Shown here one piece after another: positions 33,441-44,900 of a DNA stretch of 64,000 bases. This DNA is from Leuctra nigra. Taxonomy: Eukaryota; Arthropoda; Insecta; Plecoptera; Leuctridae. Under the pieces are notes generated by a model. The model was not told the DNA's origin, ran no database searches, and saw nothing but the letters and a program-made list of their open reading frames with translations. The first letter of the stretch is position 1; each line of letters starts with the position of its first letter. The stretch lies in assembly GCA_934045905.1 (NCBI GenBank), contig OW203773.1:20943246-21007245 (forward strand). Reading direction: 5' to 3'. A program made the position numbers and the translations under genes.

Positions 33441-35034
33441 GATTTCTAGTGGAAAAGCCATTTAATTAAAATTCAATAAATTAGAAAATTTAAATCCTAG
33501 TTTCTGACAATTCACGGTTCCTTCCGATTTTACAAACGGCATCGAAGCCAAGTTATTTTGAAAGTGTGATAGATAAGGTATGTGTTGATGTTTATTTTAA
33601 TAGTGATTGATGTAATAAAAGGTGCCAAATACAGGGAAAATTGTTAAAATTGATGAAGATATCGAAAAACAGTGCTTCCCTCTTTAGATTGGAATCAATG
33701 TGAGCATTTAAAGCCAGTTGCAATTGTCTAACTCTAGCAGGAATGTTTTAAAATCACTTTCTGAATTGAATGGGATATTTCATAAACGACACATTTGTAT
33801 CGGTATTCGGTAAATTTACCAATATTTAAATCACATTTGTAGCATTAAATGTCAGGTTTGCTTAGGTATAATATAAATTCGTTGAGAATAACAAATCCTT
33901 ACATTTAATTACAAAACGATGTTACCTACAATACAGTCATTATTTTAAAACTTTGTTCTTTCATGCTATAATATTCTTCAAATGTGGGCCTGCAAAGTTT
34001 AAATTATTGAATGAGATATTATCACGTTAATAATATATTCTTCTAGAAAATATAATATACACTTAGGTATATATATTACAAAAAAGGGCATTTGCTCAAA
34101 ATAGGAAATTTCAATGAAAAACTTAATTGAATTTGATCACAAAATCAAGAATATGGAAAAGAATATTCATTCCAAGAATATCTCAGATCATCTTCATGCA
34201 AAGAAAATCAATAACTAAATTGATCTGCAAACCTATGTAAATTTGCCTCTAATTATATGTGTTGTTCAGAAATAGCCAATTCAATAGTACGGCAAATCAA
34301 TACTTGATCGAAAGACAGACCTTTTGGGGAATGTTGCACATTTGACTACATTTAAAGCAAACCATAGAAACTCAATGTTTAAACTCTTTAAAAATATATT
34401 TAAGTTATTTAAAGTGTTATAGGCACTATTTAAATTGTTTATTGGAATACATGATAAATGATTATTGATTAATGAAAAATAAATTATTATAAATCTATTT
34501 TATAGTTTACTAGTATATGAAGGTCATATTATAACTAGAATTGCAACGGGCATTCAAAGATCACTTTCTCAAGTCATTTGAAACTAGTTTGGTTCGATTG
34601 GATCTAGCATGGAACATGATACTCTAGTACGTGATTTATCTTCGTTTAAAATAGCATTATGAACTCACGTAAGATAATCTATTTTTAAGTGGAAGGAACA
34701 CTCCCGAAACTGCCATTTAATATTTATCAAATTGTGTCCGTCTCTGTGAAGATGGACAATATCTTGAAGCTTTAGTAATAGTTAGCTCTTTGAAAGCATT
34801 TGGCCACTTTTATTTTTGTATTTTTTTCTAAACAAATCCGTGAGCACTTTTGAAATTCAGCAAACATGCAATTTTTATGTTACATGTATGAACATCTTCA
34901 TTGTTTCAGTACTTACTTTGTATTACAATGGAAGATTATCTTCTAGAACAAATTTCAAAGAGCAAACTTTAACTATACAAAGTTGTATATTAGTTAAATA
35001 TTTTCTTGGTCCGTGGATTTATTTTCGATGTTCC
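33441..35034. other. Intergenic AT-rich DNA, nothing recognised
   Basis: No exon, RNA gene or clear repeat structure was seen downstream of choline kinase in this stretch. Confidence 0.4.
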
Positions 35035-35395
35035 AGCGAACCTTGATCTTCCAGCTTGATCTCCACCGTTTCAACCCGAAGGGAAGATCGTGGGTGGAAC
35101 CGATACGAATATCAAGGACTTTCCGGATATGGTACTTTTTTCTGGAACAGCTATTCTATAGGTTTGATCTCGTTTCGATCGAATCTATTTCGTTGTCATG
35201 CAATCTTAATGTATACAATAGTTACATTAAGTTAGATTATGACTAAATAAATTTGATCGAAACGAGATCAAAACTTGATATAGAATAGTTGTTCTTAAGA
35301 ATATACCATATCCGGGAAATCCTTGAAGTTCGTATCAGTTCCGTTCACAATCTTCCCTCGGGTTGAACCGCTGGAGGCGCTCGAACAAGGTCAAA
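35035..35395. mobile_element. 360-bp foldback downstream of choline kinase
   Basis: Arms of about 130-150 bp: CCGATACGAATATCAAGGAC and TTTGATCTCGTTTCGATCGA at the left are mirrored by CCTTGAAGTTCGTATCAG and TTTGATCGAAACGAGATCAA at the right. MITE-like, non-coding. Confidence 0.75.
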
Positions 35396-35825
35396 AGTCG
35401 CTGGAAAATAATAAATAAATCATACGCGAAAATATTTAACTATACATCGAGGCTTCATTACATTGTTTAGAACTTATATTTCACTAAAATTATTGTCATT
35501 CTCTATAAATTTGTCACAATGAAACGGTCAAAATTACAAGAACGGCAGAATCAGTATGCAGGTCTTACTTCAATTTAAGGATTAAAATACAATGTGCCAC
35601 TATATTTGTAACATATTCATAAAATCTCAATTAAAATTAATTTAACATCAATATAGGTACCTAAAATAAATAATCATAAAATAATTGTGGGCAAATCTGC
35701 ACACATTGTTAATTTACCAATTGTTTCTAAATAAGAAGTACGTTTCGCTCATGACTAAGAAACTGCCGAAGTTAGAAGAACGTAAGACTGCGTACTGTAA
35801 ACTAGAATGTGTAGTTGATATTGCA

Positions 35826-35936
35826 TCAGAGTCTTCCCTGGCTTGTGATTGGCTGCTCCGGTGTGACGGGCTCCTCTGATTGGTTCAACGCTGCCTTGCA
35901 TTGGAAGTAGCGAGTAAATCTCTCACGACCCCAGCC
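35826..35936 (-). CDS. Choline kinase exon 8 (terminal)
   Basis: Acceptor TTCTTCCAG|GGCTGG, phase 0; encodes residues 378-413 beginning GWGRERFTRYFQCKAAL, which aligns with the C-terminal YAxxRFxxYF block of animal choline kinases, then a 20-residue tail and TGA at 35828-35826. It is too short to stand out as a frame and is placed by phase, splice site and homology. Confidence 0.85.
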   Translation of the reverse strand, partial: GWGRERFTRYFQCKAALNQSEEPVTPEQPITSQGRL

Positions 35937-38900
35937 CTGGAAGAAGATATTTCTTCATGAGTGCACAGTTCAGGTATCAAAATAGGACGTCCAGGGTAAT
36001 AGCGAATTCTTTGTAGGTACTCGCAATAAAATGTACATAAATGGGCTCCATTACGTGGGAGAGTTTGTGCATTCAACAGCTTTTAAGTGGCATAAGCTCA
36101 ACAAAAGTAAAACAAGTCTCAGTAAGCAGTTTAGTACCTACTGGGTTCCAAAGTGGATTTTATACAAACTGCCTCAAAATATAAAATACAATGCATATCT
36201 AAAGTAATTTACCCTTTTTTACATTCTACTTGTCTCATGGTAAATTGAACTTATCGTCGCCTCATAATCTATTTGTTAGATGTCCAATTTTCACTTTTTC
36301 TGAGTTATATATTTTATATTTTTTTTCAGAGTTCATTTGTTCTATGTCCACAGAGTGTATATCCGAATTCATAATAAATTTTAATAGAGAAGCCGAAAAC
36401 ACTAGGTTTATGTCCACACATACACTTCTTGAATATTCATTTGGTTAAAGTCCATGAAAAACCATGCCGCTTTGTGTTCAAGTGTTCTATGTCCATGGAC
36501 ATAGAACAAATGTAATGGAAATCGACATAGAATCAATAGAATGGACATAGAAATCGTATCACACTGTATAGCTATATTCTAGAACTCAATTACGTAGAGT
36601 GCTATAAATTAAGTAGGAAATATAATTTTGTTCGAATCAAGTCATAATCATGTTCAAGATTCAATTTAACGTGTGAATAATTGGACAAAAACCATTATTT
36701 TTAACACAAACGTCAAACTCCAAAGATGCAATTGTTCTATGTCCATTTTTAGGGTGCATTTCTGAAGCCCCATGGGGTATTGCAAACAAATCTTATGTAT
36801 TAATAATTAATTTAATATGTAATTTATATACGTATGGATACATAAGTGCCAAAATTTTAGGATTTACAAAGTATTATACATGTCTAATCAATTGTCAAAC
36901 TTCAACCCTCGTTTTCTCGAAACAGCAATTGTTGGACATAGAACAAATACATTATAAGGAGACGTTATGGTGCCTATTCTCAAGTTGAAACGGCATGCGA
37001 AAATGTTCGACTATTAGAAATCAGGTGAATTCTTTTGTTTTATCAATTGACAAATTAGCTGAATCTATTGTGCAGTGGCTCATTTCTGAACGAGCTCAAG
37101 AATCGACCCCATGACCTCCTGCGAAATGTCCTCACCCAGTAGTCGAAGTGAATGGTGGACTTGCTGGCGTTGACGACGCTCCACAGGCCCCAGAAGAAGT
37201 GCGAGGCGAGCGTGAAGGCGCGGACTTCCCTGTGCAGCGTTGCCAGCTCCGCTTCGGTCGGATCGCGCTCCAGCATCGTGTGAAGGTAGCTGCGTAGGAA
37301 CAGGTCCTGCCGGAGACAACACAGGCGCATTAGATACACTCAAGAGAACATACTTTTGAATACTTTTATGGCATTGAATGGGATGAAATTGGTATGATGT
37401 GGAAAGAAGAGCGATGGGGAAGAAGGTTTTAAGAAGCGGCTACCATGTGGCCAATTCTGAAGACATAGAAAAAATTTGTTAAAATGTTAGTCGGATTAGA
37501 TAAGTCAAAAGACGTATATTTGGAAGAAGCCTTGCGGGATTAATTGCGGATTACTTAGTGTAAATTTCATTTGCATTTGTTTGTATTGCCTTTCAATTAC
37601 TAGTCATTAGGAAAAAATCCATAAAAGAGGTTGTTATTCTCTTAAAATTTACAATAAGAGAACAAAATATAAACAGCTATATTTTCAGATTTGAAGACAA
37701 TACCTATTTTTTAATTTTTGAACAAGTGAAACTTTCCAAGGAAATTCTAAATTTTCGATTAGGAATACACAAGCTGGATACACATAAATCTTTTTTTTTG
37801 CGTTTTGCCTTTTCCGTTTTTTTTCTACTGAGTGACCATTCAAAAGTCCAGGACTTGTGATTGGTAAATAGAAAAAAGTGGGAAACGCAAAATGGAAAAA
37901 TGGTTTATGTGGATCCAGACCCAGTTTAACCCCTTGGGGTCTTTTGACGATCGGCATTCGTCATGGTTTTGCCTGGCCTTGCGGTCCATTGACGATCTCT
38001 GATCGTCATATATCCCACGCTACTATTTTCACTTTATAGTTGATTTGGTTGTTGTAAGATAGCGCTGCAATGCATTCTTTTGGAAGAGTGTGAATGTAGC
38101 AACATTTTAGTCCGCTTCTCATATCGATACATAGGGTTGGGCGAACCGGTTCGTTTTCGAACCGAACCGAACCGGCTCTTTTTCGAACCTCCCGCCTTTT
38201 TTTCCCGCCCTTTTTCATTCAAACAATGCGACCAATATCTTGTCACTATTTGTCTAATGTTGGCCTCTTGTCTTTAGTGGTGCAGTAAAATGGTAAAACC
38301 TGGGTAAATCGAACCCCTGTAAGCCGAAATCATCATAAATCAAAGTAAACTCAAATCCTGTCACACTGTAGGGTGTTTCATGTTAAAATAAATCTTGAAC
38401 CGAATTTTTCATAAGACGCAATTCGAAGTGCTATTTGGTACCAACTAGAAAAGTAGCATTGATTTCAGTTTAGAAGTCCAGGTAATTTCCTTGTTGAGTA
38501 AAATTTTCGAAGTATTAAAATGAAATAATGATTGTTGCGATCTAAACTGTGTTGTACTTTTGGAACAGAGTGTACTTTTGGGTCCTGCAGAGTGAAGCTG
38601 CTTGCCAGCAGGTACCTGAACCTGACCCTTGCCTGCGTAAGGGAGGATTGTTTTGTTTTTCTCTGTTGAAAGGTCTGTGAACTCGCAATTTATGTAAGAA
38701 GTAATCAGATGGCAAATGACTTGACATCATATTTTATTTTATTTATATGATATTGTATGATCATGGTTATTGAATAAAATATAATAGTAATGGTCATTGA
38801 GAACACCATTCGCGATCTAAATGAAGGGAAGATATCACGCATAAGTTAACAAATAATGGTGTATATTTGAGCTTTCCAAACTTCATTGTAACACAATGCA

Positions 38901-41900
38901 AAATCAAAAACAGTATGACGATTGGCGAGATAATTTTTGAAGAATATTGGAATATACTGAAATGTATTAAAATTTCGAGCAGTATATTTCGCGTTTTTGT
39001 TCCTATTATATTTGGTAATATGTCAATGTCCCTGTATACAAATAGAAATAATATTTGCGTAAACAAACACCCCATCAAACAGCTGTTTTCAAGTGTATAG
39101 AAACTTGACTTGCGAGAGGGAGGGGGGAGAATGGTGACTGGTGCTTACGCGCTTATCTTTACTACATTATCTGGAAAACATCATTTTCTGAAAAAAAAGG
39201 TTCGGTTCGTTTAAGGTTCGAAATTTCGAACCTTTTGAAAAGGTTCGGTTCGAGGTTCGGTTCGAAAAAAAATGAGGTTCGCCCAACCCTATCGATACAT
39301 GCAACTATCGATTTATATTGATCCATGAAAGTCGATCAAGAAATCTTTTTGACACTTGCACAACCAAGATGGCTGCCAACGTAGCTACCAAGTATACAAT
39401 TTCTAGTTCCGATGACATTTTAAACCTTCTTTTGGACAGTTATAAATTATAATGAATTAAATAGTAGTGTGAGTGATTGTATTTATTAAGATGAACGTAT
39501 TGATGTATATAATTATGATTAAAGCGATGTAAATACTTCGGCAAGTGATGACGATTAGGCGCCTACACGGGCGAAATAAATACACTTTCTTTGGTTAGAA
39601 ATGGATAGAATATTCGGACCCCAAGTGGTTAATAATAATAAATAATCTTTCTCCCGGTTCCAAAAATTGGGTCGGGGGTGGCGAGGGCCTCGGACTCCTG
39701 AGCTAGCTGGCCAAGCTTGGCTCTTCCTCTTCCCCCCGACTATCCCCAGACAAAGCAGGAACTTGCCTTCTGCTGAGGGGTGGGGGCGGCCTCCTGCCTG
39801 GCGTGGAAGTACGGGGGCTGCTCGTTGCTGTAGTCGTACACCCACTCGCACATGTGGTTGGCGATGTCGAAGGCGCGGTAGTTGTAGGCGCAGTACTCGT
39901 AGTCGATCACGATCAGCTGGTCCTCTTCCACTCCGCTGCACCAACATCAATCACGTTGCACACGTTTGGAATAACATAATCATTTTCTATATTGACTGAT
40001 GTCAACAAATACAGTCATGAAATATGGTTTTTACTGATCCCCTCAGTTAGGTGAACGTTGATAAATACCAACTGCAATGTGAAAAGAATTTTTTTCCCAC
40101 TCGAGGAAAATCTTTCACATTGCAGTTGGTATTTATCAAATACAGTCATATTGAAGTATTCTATTACACAGTGACTCATGAGAATCTAGGTTCTGTGGAA
40201 AACTTCCATGGAGTAAGGATGATAGGAAGGGTATGTCTTTTTTCACAACCACAGAACTACAGAACCACAGAACACAGAGACTATTCCACAGAAACCTACA
40301 TTTTCATCATTCGAGCTGAAAAGCAACTCGTTCAGTCGAGTAAAAGAGGGTTGCGCACGCAAGTGCAAAGAGATATGGTGACAGCATCGTCACCGGTGGT
40401 ATGACAGTTCGTAGAAGCATTCTCTACCTTCATTCCATTCTCCTCGGAGATCTCTAACCCTCATCAGTCCGTACGTCCGACCGGGTAGCTCAGTTGGTAA
40501 AGCTCTCGCCCGGAAACTCATGTCACCATTACAAATGATTGGATGAAAACAGAATAACTGGTTTATGAGCTCACCTCAAGAATCATTAATATTATTAAGT
40601 GTATGTTCTCAACAAAGCCGAGGCTCCACAAGTGAGAATGTAATAGAGAAGGGAGGAGAGGAAACCCGGTACCGGCATGTAGCCTACTCCTGACGAAAGA
40701 TACCAAGGGGGCCAACGGCTTAACGTCCCTTCCGAAGGACGGTGTAACATTCACAGCACAGGCCTCCACAACCCGCGCCGTCGAGAGACTGATAACAGGT
40801 GGAGGGAGGTCGTCACACTAACCCCCAAACACCCCAGTCTCTCTGGCCCAACGGCAGCAACCTGGCAAGGCAGAGTTGAACGGTCACCCATCCAACCGCT
40901 CAATGTTGCTTAACCTCGGTGATCTGACGAGAACCGAGGTAACCATTACACCAGCCGTTGGGTATTGAAATGTATGCTACGTCCTAGGTACAGATATTAA
41001 CCCCAACGTGACGCACCTGGCTTGTTGTTGCGCAGAACGGCGCAGCAGAATGTTGCCCTCCTGAACGTCGTTGTGGCAGAACAACACCGGTGATTTGACG
41101 CTCAACAGGAACGCTCTGCAAGAACAGAATACAATGCTTCACGACGATGCATAATATTGTTCACTCGTAAACACAGGACATTTTGACATAAAATCCAATT
41201 TTAATTTAATTAAATTAGTTTTATAATCGAAATTTGAACTAAAACAACAAGACAGCCAATTTGGAATTTCAAAAATAAATTTGGACCATTTCTAGTTAAG
41301 TTATGACTATAATAATTAAACAACAATTTAGTAGGTACCAAATACTTACTTACCTGTCATAAAATAAACAAACATCTGTTGCATGTACTTGTTCCAGTGT
41401 GAATAGGGAAGTCACCAGAAATGTTAATGACGACACAATTTACAAATAATAATATTTAAACATGCTTTTCACCCGAGAAATGTTAAGTCTTCATTCATAA
41501 AAATCAATTTCAAATAATGGCAAACACTTTTGGCGGCAGGAACAGCATGTGATGAGAATCAGCAATGTCATTCATAGATCACCAACAATATGTGTTGCCT
41601 TGGTGACTAATATACATTGTTGCCATGGCAGCTATGTATATCTTCGTGTTTTCAAATTAGAAGAATGTATACATCTTTGTAAATCAATTGAGAAAAAACT
41701 ATGTATCACTCAACAAAAGTAATACAGGTTCTTCTCAACTAAAAAAATAAATCAATTAGTACTTTGAAATCTAATTCAGAGAAGACTTTCCTATTATCTA
41801 TAGTGTTATTAGTTGAAGTGCTGAAAAAGTGGGTTTTATGGTTTAGAGTGTCCAACGTCCGTGAATGACGTCTAGGTACCTACTTGAGCCACACCAACTC

Positions 41901-44900
41901 CTCGGTGAGCCGGTACTCTTTGACCTGCGCGATCATGGCCTTGAACTCCTCGCGCGTCGTCGGCGCGGCGATGAACTCCGATATCTCTGCCATCCACCTG
42001 TAACACACAGCCAGGTTACCTCGACAACCAGCTTACCTCAATACACATAGTACACTGTTCACGGAGGCATATAGCTTCCTCGTATCAATCACGACACAGA
42101 GTAGGCTTAGGATTACAAGGTTCATTGTGTACTCTTCAGCTCTTTTGTTGTCAAAAGTTTCCTTTCAAGTCTAGAAATGTAATGTATTAATTTAACATGT
42201 AATATCAAGACTGGATTGGAAGGAATGGAGTATTTTATCATTCAAATTAACTACCTAGGCTATAACTATATTGTTACAACAATGTGAACTGTAGGTAATT
42301 GACAAATAAATTAAATGAAACGGGTTTGTTTGTTTCTGAATGGATTTGTCGACAGATAAAGGCTGATATAACGTATATTCCTGAAGAAATTGAGCCTTTC
42401 ATGTAGAGATCTAGATTTAAAGATCAATTAAGAACTCTTAAAAAAGATCACAATCTCCCTGGCCCTAAAATCCCTGGAATCTCCCTAAAAAGGCTTCACT
42501 GGCTAGTGGCTTCTGCAGTGAATAATTTGTAAAATTATCAGTGGGTGGACGCTCGGCTTTTGTTAGGGAAACATATTTGCTTACGAAAACAATGGGTGGT
42601 TTGGGGGAGGGCCCCCAATATCATGCGGGTCCGTGGCCCATAGCCCCGGGAAAATCGTGAATTTCAGGACCAAATTTGGTGCCCTTCTATGCGATTTGTA
42701 CAAAATTTTAAGCCAATTTTGACTTATCTGACAAATAAGTGGGTACCCGGAAAACAGAGTGAGGGGACGCATCTGCCCTCGTCCACCTCCAAATTGCCCA
42801 CTGGGCTTTGGAAATGTTTGAGTTGATGTACGTTGCAACGCACCTGTCCATGGTGTCCCACAGCCAGCGAGGCTCCTTGCTGATCGGCACGGACATGAGA
42901 TGGATCTGCGCCATCTTGCCGGCGATCATGGGGCTCAGTCCGGGGTCGCCCAGCTCGTGAGTCTCCAGCGGCCGGGCCTGAGAACATCGAGGACAATTAC
43001 ACCATTAACAACCGCTCTATGGGGTTCGTTACGGCCATAGCTGCAGCATTGGATACTTTTTGAAGGCCGCAATTACACCAGATTCTGGCTGTATGAAGAC
43101 ATATTATATTATAACAGTTTAGAAAGATTCGGGATGATGTAAATTAAATCTCTTGTTAGGGATATTTCATCCTGCAGGTAATGGATTTTTAGGTAATGTC
43201 AACAGTTTCGATTCATAATATATTTGAACCTTCTTCAGGACAAAACTTAAAACCATAAAAAACCAAATCATATAAACAATTAAACAGTTCAAACAAGTAT
43301 TAAAACAATTTCCTAGAGTCTATAAACATTATGGAAATAAATATATTTTCAAGTTCGAAGACGACTGTCCCATGAAGAACTTTGCTTCGTTGTAACCTCC
43401 TCATTTTCTGATTTTTTAATGTCTTATTCTGTGAAGACAGATACAACTGAAGAAAAAACAGAAAAAGAGGAAGTAACAACGAAGCAGGGTTCTTCGTGCG
43501 ACGGTCGTCTTGGTACTCACTGCAATGTACTCCTCCAGTCTTCCCCCCGAGAAGACGCCGTAGAGCCTGGGACCTCGCTGACTCTCCGACAAGAGTGTGA
43601 AGATGACGGACTCGGCTATCAGGCCCTGCAGCGCGTGCTCCCCGTGGTGTTGCCCGTACAGCCGGAGCAGCACGCGACTGGGTTCTGCCTGCACGTTGTC
43701 CGGCAGCGACACGTAGTAGAGCAGGTTGCTCAGACCGCCGCTGCGACAGAAACATTCACGGTCAGACACACACTAGATCAGGGGCCGGCAACCTGCGGCT
43801 CCTTAGTGGTTCTTGAATGGCTCTTTACAATTTAAATGTAGATCTGTACCATTGACGTACACTGGGGTGGGGACATGCGACTGGCCAGTCATCTGTCGTC
43901 GATGTCTAGTGACAAACGGAACCGCCCCATTCTTACGTATAGACCAAGGTCAAATTCTTCACTCATCCGGCTGAGATCGTCTTACATTTGGAAAGATTGC
44001 ACGGAAAGCTGACGCAGCACAACAATAAGCTTAATTTAGGCCTATGTTATAAATATGAAGGCATATTGTAGCATTGAATAAAATTAATAATAATGTCTTT
44101 ATATTGCCAGAATCGTGGTTTGTAGTGCGGCCTCAGACATCGGCGGAAGCATTCAGTGCTGCAGCTATAGCAGTCACGAGTCCCATACTGAGCGGTAGTC
44201 AATGTCTGTACCTTATCGAAAATTTGAAAAAGAAGAACGCCCTGAGGGCAGGTTGTTTCATTCAGTTTGTTGATTTTAGAGCCTTATAGCTTTTTCATGG
44301 TTATCTGCACAATTGTAGGCTCCAAAGAATTTTTTTTATGGCAAGGAGTCACAAACTTTACAAAAGTACACTGGGTGTAGTGTAATACATTTATAATAGT
44401 TAGGTAGCGGCTAAGAAGAATGATTGTAAATTTTGTGATAGCATGACATTTGGTGGAGATGTTCCTTAGGACATATAAAAACGATTGGCGATGATATCAT
44501 TCAAGATTTTGCTCCCGGGGGCAGTGGAGACCTCTGCTGGTCGAATGATATTTCCTCACAATTTATTACTGAATCAACATTTTGAGTGATTTTGAGTGAT
44601 TTTGAGTGATTTTGAGTTGCTTTTTGACTGCCTACAAGTGATTCGAAAAAAATGAAAAAAGTCACATTATGCTCCATTTTTGCACACATTTTGAAGCCCC
44701 AAAGGTGTTTAAATGTGTCAATAATACCGTGAGAAATGGAGCCGATTTATGTAGATTCTATTCCCCTTCTCACATGGCACAAATTATTCCTACAGACAAA
44801 AGGAAACAAATCAGATGTAGCAGGTACTTCTACCTATCTTGCTCTAAAGTTATGTGGTTCAGTGATATGTAAGACACCAAATGATTGAGATAAGATCAAC

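Larger units (their letters stand above)
39945..40580 (+). repeat. Dispersed SINE-like repeat, copy 4, twice interrupted
   Basis: Blocks in family order: TTTGGAATAACATAATC, TTGACTGATGTCAACAAATA, GAAGTATTCTATTACACAGT, ATGTCACCATTACAAATGAT and TGAGCTCACCTCAAGAAT. It is broken by an insertion at 40019-40137 flanked by AAATACAGTCAT on both sides, and by another at about 40177-40516 flanked by ACTCATG. Confidence 0.6.

Noticed and set aside
37055..37135. Exon 7 extension as the C terminus of choline kinase
   Set aside because: The GTGAGG donor follows TACTGG, and exon 8 at 35936-35826 supplies the conserved C-terminal block in phase.
39667..39999. 110-codon + strand arginine-rich frame
   Set aside because: Antisense shadow of GC-rich choline kinase exon 6.
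40886..40965. Functional 5S rRNA gene
   Set aside because: Only the central and 3' 5S blocks are present, with substitutions, joined to a SINE-like body.
43419..43835. 138-codon + strand frame
   Set aside because: Antisense to choline kinase exon 2, whose minus-strand frame has clear homology and splice sites.
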